Source of the DNA: Mactra quadrangularis
Lineage: Eukaryota > Mollusca > Bivalvia > Venerida > Mactridae
Direction: 5' to 3'
DNA: 64,000 nt
Assembly: GCA_025267735.1 (NCBI GenBank)
Contig: CM046307.1
Span: 3,581,258-3,645,257 of the forward strand
Both the position numbers and the translations under genes were made by a program. The notes under the pieces are model-generated. The model searched no databases. It had not been told where the DNA came from and saw only the letters and a program-made list of their open reading frames with translations. This document shows, in pieces, positions 9,460-22,500 of the stretch; position 1 is the stretch's first letter, and every line of letters begins with the position of its first letter.

Positions 9460-12400
9460 TGGATTTTTTTCAAAAAAATAAATATTGGGTTCAATTAAAT
9501 AAATAACCTGATATGTTTTTTGTATGTGTTTTCTTGTTCTACTTCTAAGAACGTTATTTTTAGTCACATTTGCCGTACAATGACATTTTGCTATATTGTA
9601 GTATAATGTAGCTTTTCGGAGTTTAAAATAAATAACAATAATAACATAAGAACATTTTTGTGGGGTAGAATTGACAACAGTTGTTATGACTTAAGCTCAT
9701 GTTTATATACTTCTAGTAGTAAGAAGTTCTGGAATACTAGATATACTAGAAGACAACACTATTCGCTATTTCACCAGACAGTGTATAACCTTACTGTGGA
9801 ATGCTAGTAGGGATCACTGTTTGGACGGTTCCCTTAGGGTATTGATTTAACTATTGGAAATTCGCAAATTTGCAGTGGCTCTTATGAACAAAAGCGAGGC
9901 AGTCCTATTAAAAATACACTGCATGTATCACTTGTTTTTGATAATTGATGACGAGCCAATAGAATAAACACGAGGAAGATAGCAAAAAATCAGCGTAGAA
10001 ACTTTATCAACAGCGTTCATCTTCGAGATATTTCATACGCAGAATAGTTTATGTTTTATGAATTATGACACGGAGTAGAACACGCTGTTTTGACAAGTTT
10101 CACACTGTGGACAATTTTCAAATACTGTTTGTATATGTCAAAATTATTTGTAATGAGATAAATTGTCCTTATTATGAATGATTATAAACAATAGAGGTAT
10201 TCAGTAGTTTACTATGTAAATGTCAATGTATGAAGGATAGACCATACTCTCAATGTTGTAAACATTATAATTGCAATAATTTTATATATGATTCATAGGT
10301 TTGCGTTGTTTTGTTTCTGTATGTTTTTATGCATTAAAGCCCCTTTTCCAATTGTAAGATTTACATTAAGCGGACTGTCCATACATGTATTACCATCGTT
10401 CCCAAAATGCTTGTTTAGTAGGTTTTTAATGAGGGTCCGTCCGCTCCATATGGGTGCATTATGTGCAGACCCCGTTCCCAAAATGCACCTTTACAAAGAC
10501 AATTATTCCATCGTTACCTGCGGCATACTATATCACACATACAAAGCCCTTGTCTGTGTAAGGCTCGTACCATAGACTTAGGATCCAAATACTGTGAAGC
10601 TAGCCACTCGACCAAGAGGGGAGATCTCTGTTGATATTGAAGTATTGACATTACCATGAACTTAGACTTCACTCTAAATAACTTCAATTCGACCTTTTAT
10701 GTACTCTATGTACGCCGTTTCTATATTTTCTAAACATCACCAGTTTGACTTGTACCACTGCGTACGATGTATAAAATGTAGAGCAATGTGGTGCTAAATT
10801 CTATTCTGTTCTATTGTGTGATGTTTGGTATTTGTTAAACGTCATGTTAGCCATAGAAATTAGCTATATTTTGTAAACAGTAATTGTACCACGAACTAAG
10901 CAATCAAATTACTCAGTAATTTCCAAGTATACTTTGACAGAATAATGACTGACTTTTCCCAGTCATTTCAAGGGTTAACGATTATATATATACCGTCGAG
11001 GATACCAAACGTATGTTCGTTGATTTTCTCCAATATTTTGGTGTTTTAGGTTGTTTTGTAAGAAACAAAACAAAAAGTTTGTTTTAATTGTTAAATTCTT
11101 CCACATTGGTGATATATTGTCTTTAGATTTTGGACTTTATTTAAGTGATTCATTGGACTTTTTATTAGAACTTTCGGTGATCTTTACTCGGCCATCTAAA
11201 AGAACGTTACTATAGCTACTAGCTACTTAATGACTGTTTTATATGTTAACGTACAGTAAATAGTAGGCTGATAAAATTCCATTTGGTAATTAGACCAGTT
11301 TGGGTAAAACAACGACCTTTATATAATTGGTTCAACAATGCCGTGAGAAGTTAGGACTTCTTTGATGTCAACCATAAACTTTGTAGTCTTAACTTATTAT
11401 TTGATTTTATTATTGTGTGTGTTGTTGTAATATTGATGTGGAAAAATCTACTGGACATTTTTATTACTAGGTATGTACAAGTTATCATACAATTACATGT
11501 ATTTTTATGTTGTCTGGAAATGAATGGTTTTACAACATGAAAAAGAGTGTGCACATACTCCGAAACATTTATAACAGTTATATATACGTTCTGCTTACCT
11601 TGCTCAGCGGTAATGGTTCATGTTGCTAACAAATAACTGTAACCCTCACTGATAGATAGTTATGGGTTAGAGCCAATGCTACAAGTGCGTCTTTCTTTCT
11701 AAGAACGTAGGAACTGGCTCCTTAAAAACGATTGGATTCTATTGATGAACATCCAAGGAAAAAATATTGTGAATTTAACTTTGAGACATATGCACTGTAG
11801 CTGTTGAAGGTACTAGTTCACATATTCGGTTAAGATTGTTCTATATTTTTAAAATACCATTCAGTGTCTGTAATTGTGTCAAAAATTTAATTCTAAATAT
11901 GTTAAGAAAAACTGACCAATATAGTTGCAAAAAGTATACAATAAAAGTCACAAAATGCACTAAAAGTGTCTATACCGTGACATACGGGTAGATTTGTACT
12001 ACTTGAAATACCATCATAAGTACTTGTTGGTCACTTTACACTAACTTGTCATTATGGAAGCAATAATTTCCTGCTTCAATTTTTTTCAATACAAGTTTGA
12101 TAGTCTCAGAAAAAGCTGATATTTAAGTATTAGGAACGTAAACAAAAACAAAAGAAGAATGAAGCTACAGATGTAGTACATGTGCACTTGTGTTCTGATG
12201 TCCATATTTTCATATCTTCACTCTCAGATGCAACTTTATCGAGATACTTTAGCGATTATTTATGCTGAATATTTGTGATTAAGATTGCAAGTCGCACATA
12301 TCGTTGAAAAATTATTTCATTTTACTTGCTGGACTGCGAGCGTCGGTGAACATTAATATATCTACGTTACAGCGGGAAATAGCATTACTATGTATATCAC

Positions 12401-13053
12401 AATTATTTTTTTTGATTCAGCATGGCCCATAAAGTTCAGTCTTCCTCCAATATTGTATCTGAACGAATTCCATCACAAGTCGCAGCATTATTCATAAAAG
12501 TTAAACTTGCTAGCCGGTGCATCTTGACATAAAACACAATATAAACAATATAAGTGCCTGCAATGTTGATGTAACATTCCGTTGTACCATAAACGATGTT
12601 CTTTCTAGACACAAGACATAATAATTTTATGGTTTATTGTAAACAAATGTACATAGATATATAAAATCAAAGGTTAAACATTACTATTGCTTTCTTTAAT
12701 GTCCTTGATGTCTTTAAGAGATACACTGAGAATTCCTTTATTAGTAAAGTCATGTTCCACTATTAGTACTATCAAAATGGAGGGGAATGGCCTTATTACT
12801 GGGACATTATTTCTTCTGTTATTCTGTAATTAAACATTTGGGAATTTACAAATCGTCCAAAATCGTATGCTTTTTCAATTACGTAGAGGGTCATTTTAGT
12901 GGAACTTAACTTTACAACAGTAGCGAGGCGTTTCTGAATCTGTTCCATCATAATTTTATGCGATACTTAACTTTTTGAAAGAAATAAATGTTTATAATAA
13001 GATATAGAGCTTTAATCATTAATTTCGTTAGAATTAATATAGTATCATTGATT
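9460..13053. other. Intergenic region, no gene recognised
   Basis: AT-rich sequence. The longest open frame (10288-10575, 95 codons, + strand) has no recognisable domain and overlaps a minus-strand frame over the same bases, so it is taken as chance. No RNA gene or transposon end was identified. Confidence 0.5.
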
Positions 13054-13118
13054 GCTTTCGGCGCGATATGGCCTTTTTGTGTTGGTGCGCCGTAAAACCC
13101 AAACAAGCAAACAAACGT
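13054..13118 (+). mobile_element. Orphan retroelement 3' tail, variant type
   Basis: A hairpin GGCGCG...TGCGCC (from 13060) encloses atatggcctttttgtgttgg, followed by gtaaaacccaaacaagcaaacaaacg. Its architecture is like the SINE tails here but the stem sequence differs, so it belongs to a related family. No head or body precedes it. Confidence 0.6.
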
Positions 13119-13464
13119 TTCACTCTAAAATGTATGTTATGTCAGTCCCATGAACAAATCGTTGACAGCTATCTCTAGTGCGTGCCAGTAAATGATTTTC
13201 CAAGGACGCGATGATGGCATTTCATGTTGTTTTTTGTGTTAGTAGCGACAACTAACACAGGGCAATCAGGAATTATGCAATTCTGAAATGGTGAGATTCG
13301 TGATCGTTTTTTCATCTTTGCTAACATCATTGTCTGTTTTAAAGGCATGACATCTAGTTGTTTAGGTTTACATGGTTTTGACAATGGATTCATGATAAAA
13401 CATCAATTTGTATTCTTGTTGTGCGATACATTTACGGAGACCAGCTCAACCATTCTATATTTTC

Positions 13465-13820
13465 AGGCGTTTTTGTCTATAACCAGTATTCACCTACCCT
13501 TCAATAAGGCGGAAAACTTTGTCAACCATTAACAATGGAGGAAAATCGATATAATTGCCTAATTTTTATGGAATAGTCATAAACCCGTATGAGGTTCGAA
13601 CCAGTTACTCCTACGGGACACTAGATTCAAAATTATGTGCGTAACCTACTGCGCCACAGACTCGGGTATTAATCGATTAGATAAAATGGAGAAGTTTCCG
13701 GCCTTGTGGAATGGTATGTGAGTACTGGTTATAGACAAGGGTCCAGGAAAGCTATGCTTGGAGCGCTGGATGCCGTTATATGACTTAAATTGTGTTGATA
13801 CGGCGTTAAATCCTGTAAAA
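13465..13820. mobile_element. SINE copy with inverted 5' half (head and part of body on minus strand, body and tail on plus strand)
   Basis: On the minus strand, from 13668 leftwards, there is a tRNA-like head (A box tggcgcagtaggttacgc, B box ggttcgaacc), the linker with cctccatt, and body sequence aagttttccgcc...tactggttatagacaa ending near 13470, with no tail. On the plus strand, from 13683, there is body (tggagaagtttccggcctt, gagtactggttatagacaag, gtccaggaaagc) and the tail hairpin (gccgtt...acggc) to about 13815, with no head. The two parts complement each other, with about 60 bp of body in both. This is what a single retrotransposition with 5' inversion (twin priming) would leave. Two independent truncated insertions are the alternative. 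Confidence 0.75.
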
Positions 13821-16028
13821 AAATAATTGTGAGATATTTAAGCATTTCATGTACAATATATATACATTACATGTGTATATCAAGTTCAAATAATACAGTA
13901 CTTTCTCTTAAAGACGACAGTAAATGCGGTCAGTAATTTACTTAAAGATAAATTTCTTGGCTCAAAGAAAGCGAATTATCGTCTGGTAGGATTGGCGTAG
14001 ATAGATGTAAGCACTTGTTTTATGTAAAGTAACACTATTTTAAACAATTGTTGGTAGACATTCGTCTATACATTTTTGTACCAAACTATATATATGTTTA
14101 TGAGACAAGAACATTCTCACTTGTCGCCAATATAGGGGAACAGGATCTATTTGGCTTAGCGTAATAAATTATTCATCCGCTAAGTACTAAGGCTTGTCGA
14201 CTTTGAAATGTAATGGCTGTTTATTGTCGTCAGGTTTTGTAACATGAAAAATGTCCAGTACTTTTTAATCCCAGGAGAGATCACAAAAAGTAGTTCCTTA
14301 AGAGAAAAGTTTCTTTTTGTGAACCACAACTTTTTTTGTCTATTATTCGAAAAAAAACTACCTTAAAGAAGTGTTGCCTAAAATGATTTTGTATAAAGGT
14401 AGATATGTCAAAGCTTTGTATCTACAAATGAACTATTTGATATCCATAGATGATGTTTGCAATCATAGAAAGCAACACCAAACATTATTATACAATTTCT
14501 TCTAGTAATAGTGTTGGTTTTTTTTGAAAAATAAAACATTATTTAGGTATCACGTGAAAAGATCCAAGATATAAAAAAAACATTGGGAGACTTATGACTT
14601 GCAAATATAACAACATTTGTTCTTCTAGGAGGCGGTCAGTACGATCCCGATACTCCAAGAAACACTCATTATATATAGGATGTTGGTTACCTTTGTTTCT
14701 ACATATATGCACACTGTTTGTCATAAAACACTTGAAGAGACGACTGCTGTGAACAGTTCTTATTTAAGGTAGTACACAACAGTTATAACTAGTAAAATTT
14801 GCCTGAGAAAAGGAATATAAATTTCATTATAACAAAAACACATGAAATTAGTTAGTCATAGGTGCAAAATTCGAAACTTGTAATGCATTGTTTTTCTGTC
14901 TCAGCTCAACTTATCCAAGCTATAAATGATATGATAAATGAACCTGCATCTATTACCAAGACATTTTGACATTTAACAAACTGTTATAACCCCCATTCTT
15001 TGAATACTATCTAGTACGTGCTATCCACATATATTTTCTGACAAAGCGGTCTGTTGGCTTGTTATATGGAATGTATTCGATTTGATGGGATAGCAGGCAT
15101 AGAATTTATTCGAGTAGTTTTCTGTGCCATCTCTTTTACTTTGAGTCTCTCAAAATCCTCTGGTGTAACTCATTATAACATATTACTATTGCTATAATTA
15201 TTGAAAACAAATGTGTTTCTTTGTAGGTTAAAATGATCCAAACTTAATACATCGTGCCAAATATGCGTAATAAGTTCAAGTCAATGAGGTCGTATAAAAA
15301 CTTTTTTATCGCTTATACGTATTTATAAAAAGAGCAATATTTGTACTGATATACAGTATTTGTAAGCAGAAAATCCAATGCACCGAGACAAAAAAGTCAA
15401 TTTACAACGAAAGCACCGAGACATGAACAACACATGATTGTTATTGGATTGGACATTCAGTATGTTCAATGGGCACATAAAGAAATAATTGTTTGATTCG
15501 ATAGCCATTTATCTGTTTTTCTTCTTATGCCTCTGGGAACATGATCTGGTCATGAAAGCTTATGATGCCCTCAGAACAATACTAGTGAATTTACCAGAAA
15601 AATCCAATATTGCCATATTTGTTTACTGAGAGTAATTGAAGATGAAAAACATTTTTTTTAAGTTATTTATGATTTATGGTCTGTATGACTTGATTAAAAG
15701 GGTCAATTAGTATGTTTAAACTGTTTCTTATTTTGTGTGTGTTGCACTAGTAGTTTTGGCACCGTTTTCGATGTTTGCAATGTTTGGGTCTCCTAGCCAT
15801 TTTGTCTTAATTGGGATCGTTTAAAAGGCCTACCTGTATTGGCTTACCAGGTCATACAGAGGCAACAATTTTCACTGTACAAAGAAAACTAGACATTGTC
15901 ATCATATGATTTATTGTATGATGCACGTATGAGTAACAATAGATGTGATTTGGATCCGTATCGTTAACTTCTTTGGGTCCATTTAGAATATTATTCACGT
16001 TTAGAGTTATAGTGGCGTGTTCAAATCC
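13821..16028. other. Intergenic region, no gene recognised
   Basis: AT-rich sequence with chance-size open frames only. No transposon ends or RNA genes seen. Confidence 0.5.
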
Positions 16029-16423
16029 TATCTGCTAAAACCCTATCTAATGTTCTCCGCTCGTCTACTGGCTAATTGAAGATCTGGCTGTTTCGTTATG
16101 AGGGTCCCGCTCAGGTGACCTTTTGTCATGATAATATTGATGACGCAATAATTATGTATAGTAACTCGTTTACATCATCTACGTCATGCAGTTTGAACAG
16201 AGCCGCCCAATCACAGACTTAAAATAACATCACCGTCAAATAAGCTCGCAAACTTTGGTCTAAAATTAGAAATTACGATATCAAGATGCTGTTAATAGTG
16301 TTTCTTCTAGATGAAAGCTACGCATTGTTTGGTCGACACAAGGATCATCTCCACGTGACCCTCGGAGCGACCCTTATAGCGCCTACAGTGGTTAATACGA
16401 TTTCTGTTTACGAAGATTGGTTC
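16029..16423 (+). repeat. Dispersed repeat R, copy 1
   Basis: Matches 27093-27476 in the same orientation, with many substitutions and small indels. Shared landmarks are ctggctgtttcgtta, tcaccgtcaaat, the stretch around 16256-16268 (ggtctaaaatta) and gaaagctacg. A 75-codon open frame starts near 16286 in this copy but is not kept in the other, so the repeat looks non-coding. Confidence 0.75.
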
Positions 16424-18044
16424 AAATTAAACTACAATTATTCCATGTATACGTATTTCTGTGTTGCTGATATCTTTTTGGGGAGAAACGTACTTGTAAA
16501 CTTCTTTGAATAACACGATCTAACGCGAATACTATAGTACTTAGTTCATCAATTCCTTTGTGGTCAATGATCATTTTTCAACGACTCGTCTGCAATCTAC
16601 AACTCAAAAACTGCAAACGCTGTCCAAAATTTCTAGGAAAACTATTGAAAAATTGAACTTCTTCAGAAGTTCACGCTGTTCTTTATCAAATAACAAAGAA
16701 AGAAAATTTGCTGACGTTGCATAATGTATACTGTCACAGTAGCCTAGCTTACGTAATTGTCATATAATTTCTTACCCGGGACAAATACAGACAGCTACAA
16801 TTATACGTTAATTTCACCTCAATGACCCTATTAGTATTGTTTGTCCTTTGTTGCATTGCTTACATTGTCTACAGACGGCAACTATGCCCCCGTTAGTACA
16901 CTAATATTCGATATAATTGTATTAGCAAATGATTCAAGCGTTTTCTGGTCTCATCAATTCTTGCCTTGGTCACAGATGTGTAAGTTGACATTTTTGTCCG
17001 CATTGTAATATAAAATACTAGTAAACACGTGTTAGCCTGTCCTCAAGTGAGTATAATTCCTCTTGCAACGAGTCTTTAGGACACTCTGAATGCAGAGTAA
17101 TCCTGAGTGACGTATGACCAGAGAAGAGATGAAAATGCCGCTGGGCACAACATAATTATTACGCTAAAGTAATATTTAGACCTCGCTGAACAAGTCAGCA
17201 AAGGGAAATAACTGCTGCGGATAGGCTGCATTCGAAACACCTCAGTGATTACTGCATAATCTTCAGTTTACTGAATCACCCGAGTGGTTTTCCGAAGGAG
17301 GAGGCTGGTCGCACAAAAGTTAACTGCACGAAGTAGGCGAATAAACTGGGGGCGGTATTGTATAACCGATCTGAACATTTTAGAAATTGAGAAAATTCAA
17401 TTTGGTTATTCATTTATTGTATAGAAATTTCGATGTCCACATGCGCTTTTGATATTTGAAGGCGTATTTGGGTGATGATATTTCTTTAACTACTATACTA
17501 CTATACATATAATCAGTGCCAATATGGGAAGCAAGTACTAGCATGATTGTTCTCTGGATACATAGTTTTGATAGATGAGAAAGATAGCTATATCGCGTGT
17601 ATGGTTTAATTAGTTTCTTACATCTTGGGGAGTATTTGACATGACAATAGACGTCCAATGAATTGTTATACATCGTATAAACCAACACACATGGGTTTTG
17701 TTTGATTATGTTTTACATCAGTCAATGGTAGCTTTCATCGCGTGTGAGGAATGAGGTACCGAGTTGAACCGTTTGGTGCAGCTATTAGTTCTTTTAATAA
17801 AGTATGATTCGGAACTTCTATACCATATACTTCTCCGTTGTGAATCTTTTACCACCCAGCCAATCAATTATGTTGGATAATGAAAAACTCCATTAGGAAC
17901 AACCTCGGCGATCATCTACGAAGATATACCTCGGAAATCAGACGTAGTAGGAATACAACCAGGTAATTAGGTCCGGCGACTGTCATTTTCATGTCAACTT
18001 TTGATAATAAAATAGTTACACGCTTTATCACATCATTTCATAAG
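16424..18044. other. Intergenic region; 16.74-17.39 kb is less AT-rich
   Basis: No exon or transposon ends recognised. The stretch 17040-17360 has more G+C than its surroundings and contains gcaaagggaaataactgc, related to the molluscan aaggga-ataact phrase. I cannot say whether it is a decayed repeat or a regulatory segment. Confidence 0.45.
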
Positions 18045-18046
18045 TA

Positions 18047-18777
18047 TAGGTCGTTTGCGTTAATGCTGGACCCCTATTTGCCGTGAATATTTTTCAAACT
18101 ATAACAGCGATTTTGCTAAAAAATTTAATACAATCTTATTTCAATTTTTCCTTCTAGGATTAAAATTTTCAGAATTTTTGATAGATAAATAAAAAAGTTT
18201 TCCATAAGGTACAATGCAAAATATTTGAAATTTTTTATCAAAAATCCGGCGGGAGGTAAAATAAGCTGTTCTGATAATAACATTGTCATACTTCTAGTGA
18301 ATTTATACAAAGTCCCGTGCGTTTACTGTAAATTTGTCGCTTAAATAAACACTCGACGGTCTACTTAATTGTAAAGCAGAGGCCCGTCTTTAAAATCGTA
18401 CTTGTAGAATTAGTATAGATTTTGACGATGCAGACGACAGTGATGATGATATTTGAGTTTGTATATACTGTTATACTTAGTATAATTAAATAAAATTTCT
18501 AACCGGGCCTCATATTTAGCTATTATTTTGTATCAACTGTTATGTGGCTGTTCTGATTATGACACATACCCATTTAACAAAAGTCGCTTTTTGGCTTCAA
18601 AATTTGCATTGCATGTCTATGGGAAGTATGTTATATAATTAAAGAAAAATTCTGAATTTTTGTATTTGAGAAGGAAAATGCTAGTTATGATCACATATAA
18701 AATTAGAGTTAATTCCATCCAATAGTTATTGAGATATTTCATGATTTTAGGGGTCCAGCTTTACCGCAAACGACCTA
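18047..18777. mobile_element. 731-bp non-autonomous DNA transposon (MITE-like) with ~30-bp TIRs
   Basis: The left end TAGGTCGTTTGCG...GCTGGACCCCTA (18047-18076) is the reverse complement of the right end (18748-18777) apart from two mismatches. TA dinucleotides flank both ends (18045-18046 and 18778-18779), fitting a TA target-site duplication. There is no open frame of transposase size inside, so the element must have been moved in trans. A TA duplication points to the Tc1/mariner group in the broad sense, but I do not recognise the TIR sequence. Confidence 0.85.
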
Positions 18778-18912
18778 TACAATGTCTCACATATCGTACT
18801 TCTGTGTAGTTTAGACTATATTACCACAGAAACCAAATTCCTAGATCTACTTTTTTCAAATTATGATATCCGAGGTTTATCTGCGGGGTAGCTCCGAATG
18901 GAAAAACTCCGG

Positions 18913-18949
18913 CAGTGGTTATTTACCTTTGTCGAATCAATAACCGCTG
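18913..18949. other. Short hairpin
   Basis: CAGTGGTTATT (18913-18923) pairs with AATAACCGCTG (18939-18949), with one G-T pair, around a 15-base loop. No function is implied. Confidence 0.5.
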
Positions 18950-19133
18950 TAAGAATGTTTTATATAATATATTGTTTTTGTCGTAAAATATTTGTGTTTC
19001 GTTTTCAATGTGTGTGTTTTGTGAAAACATCTGGACTATTTAAAAAAATCACCAACAAATTTGTTTTTTACTTGAGGACTCAAAACCTACGGACTGTACC
19101 TGTACGAACTATAAGTTTTTACAGCGTTCCTTA

Positions 19134-19528
19134 GCATTATTCATATTCGGAACACCTCGGCTATTCGCTGCGAATAACCTCGGACATATTTTTCGTTGTT
19201 TTGAAAATACCGGTGTTGAAGTAAACAAATACACGATCGTTTCGGCGATGAGTGATGTTTCGTTTTTAGTCCATATTTTTGAAATTACACAATTCAATGA
19301 TATCGCTAAACAATATTTGACTCAAAATATAACATAGAAATATGTTTTGACAAAGATCTATGTAAATACTACAAGACTATTTCGCATAACCGTTACGTGC
19401 TTTGCCTGTGCTTCGCCTCGCGTAGGTAGTAAAATCTCAAGCCGCCAGGGTAGATTCGCCTCCCCCCCGAGTCCCTCCGGCATTATTCATTCATGAAAGG
19501 TAGAGGTGTTCCGAATGGCATTATTCAT
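19134..19528. mobile_element. 372-bp small element with 14-bp inverted ends and 11-bp flanking direct repeats
   Basis: ATTCGGAACACCTC at 19145-19158 is perfectly inverted at 19503-19516. GCATTATTCAT lies directly outside on the left (19134-19144) and one base outside on the right (19518-19528). A third GCATTATTCAT occurs inside at 19480-19490. The interior has a locally GC-rich part (19395-19480). Flanking repeats of 9-11 bp would suit a Mutator-like MITE, but the third internal copy means they may instead be part of the element. Confidence 0.6.
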
Positions 19529-19530
19529 AT

Positions 19531-22500
19531 ATGATCATACATTGAGTGTTACAGATCTACACGTCTCTTTTATTCTACGATATGATTATTCATTCCACAA
19601 AATAGTACATATAATGAGGATCATTTTCCATACGCTAATAATTGTAAATAATTGAAAGCAAGCGGTGGCTGTTTATGCTAATTTAAGTAATTATGATAAA
19701 TACTAGCGACATTTTCTTTATGATAAATGGTTGGTGAGAGCAAGCATGATTGGATACAAGACTTGGTATAATATAATATTTCTTTATCCATTTTGTATGT
19801 ACATATATGAAATAACGATATTTGTTCACAATAATGTTATATGCAAATCGTGTTTATAATGGTGCAAACATGGCAATAGTTAATTCTTGGTAAATTATGT
19901 TTACTGTGTTCATTCTGATTTGCATTAAACTTGAAGGTATATGTTGGGGTGAAATTCGTTTGTATAGAGTCGGGTTTTAAATGGGGTATTGGGTCTTTTG
20001 TTGAAAATATTATTATAATTATTAAAGCTCGTTCACATCAATGAATTTTCTTTGTCACGTACATCACGCTATTTCATAAAATGGCGAAACATTTAAAAAT
20101 GCGGAGTTCTTTTTTAACGGTAGTTCTGCCAACTCCACAGTAATTCTACTCTTCAAGATTACCTTGTAGTTCTTCCAAAAATCTCTCAACTAGTTCAAAA
20201 CCTCGAGGTAATCTAGAAAACCAGAACCGTTGTTTGGGTTTAGAGAACTATCGCTAGAAAGAGTATTTTGTGCTGCTCAGACTGGCCTAGGTCTGAAAAT
20301 AATAACAAAAAAATCGGTTACGTTTAAATGTCATTTACCTAGTGTTTTCCATCTAAATTTGATGATCTGGTCGTCATTTTTGCCGTGCTGGGAACAATAT
20401 AGGTATTGAGGAACGCAACAACAACAGGTAGATATTTTCCCAGAGTTTATTACAGATACGTCTTTATGTACCGTCAAACTAAAATATAAATGACATAAAA
20501 TATTCTTACTAAATGAAACTAATTTCCTACAAAAAGGTCTTACAAAAATAATGTCATCTTAACGCATTTAACAAATCCAAATAAATCAACTCAATTATCA
20601 AATTCAAAATACACAAAAATAGAAAAACAATACATCAATATATGATGGAATAGATTAATAATATAAGATAAATACCTCAGTGGGAATGGTAGAATACTCA
20701 AACAAAACCAAAATACGCAACGCAACTTAGAAATCATTTCTTGTCATCATGGCCGTACTGCCACGTATACACAACTGCACGGATCACCCATGCAAAAAAG
20801 GGAAGTAACTTCACAGGTACAAAAATCAAAGTACTGAAAGTACTTTGAATTCAGTGTATAAATATTTATCGAATCATATCATTATATAAGTCATAAACAA
20901 AAAACGAAATTTGCAAAAGAGAATTGAAAGGTGACTCACGTGATTCCCCCACACTGTTACTTATAATGCATGAAGAACATAATTGATGTCTCATGTTAAA
21001 CTGTAAATTAATTGTGAAACTACAAGTACATGTTAAGTATATCAAAGTAAACAAAAATCATCAAACGTTACATGTAGTATGTTTAAAGAAACTTTTGAAC
21101 TCCAGTGTATTATGACACACACTGATCAGGAAATATCACGTGGTATAGTTACTGTGATGATGTTAAAGTTTTAAATGAGTTATACTTTTAAGTTTGTCCT
21201 GAATGTCTTGTGCGATATACATCACACTGTGTGTTAGTTTGTAAATTGAATGTTATATATGTCACTGTTACTGAAATAGTCTAGAAGAAAATACGTGACG
21301 ACTTCAAGTTTACAATTATCCTCTAGTAATCTCATTACAGAAATATCAGACGAAATAAGGCACCATATATGAACAATAGTGGGTTTTTACTTTACTTCTA
21401 ATATTTTGAAATAGACTAATTTTGGAAAAAACATCGGTGACCAAGCAACCGTCCATGACAAATGTATTGTGTATTGTTAAATTATATACATCTATACTGC
21501 ATAATTTATGATGCTAACTTGACGAAGGACAGTAAGCATAAACAATACATAATACATATGGCTAAACTTAAAAACAACAATAGAGAACAGAACATATATT
21601 TTATTAATACTTTACTTTAAATATATTTTATTGTCAAATAGTTAACATAGATATAATATACAGCAATGACAGATACACATGTACAAAAATGACAATGGGG
21701 TCTGGCCACAAGTTCTCACAACTTAGTTACGGCCATTCCCCGACATATATTTACAAAAATAAACCTGTCTTTGACTGTATTGTGGTTCGGTTAAGTTAAC
21801 ATAATTAAGATATTATGATTTATATATGTATCGAAATGAAATAGGATTTTTTTTAAATATGTTGAAATTTTATATTAAGATTGTTTTCGTGATGCACGAG
21901 TGTCAGCCGGGAAAAGGGTACAAATATTAACTAACCAACACGTGAACTACCTCAACCATCAAATATACCAGATTCTTTAATGTAATTTTATTAATAAGGT
22001 AAGCTTAAGCTAAACTTAAACGAAAACATACAAATAGCAACACATATAGTTATGCAAAGTGAAATAAACATAGTTATCCCTTTGTTAAAGTAATTCAACT
22101 AATATTAGGATATTATACTTGTACAAGCAGCATACCATTCGTGGAATTACGTTGAAATGTACCATATACATATATAATCATTGCCATCATTGTCATAGTT
22201 ATGTACAAATGAGATAATGCAAGAAAAAGTTGATAGAATGTTTGAATGATTAGACATAGACTGGTTTGACGCTCGTCAGAATACGTAATTTTGTTTATAA
22301 GTATTCAAGTTACACAAACCTTTTACAGATGCACTATGTTCAACAATGCTTCCCAGACTTTCTGAGTGATAATTCGTAGGAAAAAATACATTCAGCCGGG
22401 CCTCATCTTAATGAAACTCATCATAACATTATTATTTACTCAAGAAATTAATCATTTTCAATTTAAAGTTCACATTTTATTATTGAGTTTGTTTTTAAAT

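Noticed and set aside
10288..10575. 95-codon plus-strand frame with a hydrophobic start resembling a signal peptide
   Set aside because: No recognisable mature domain, no splice context, and an overlapping minus-strand frame of similar size; likely chance.
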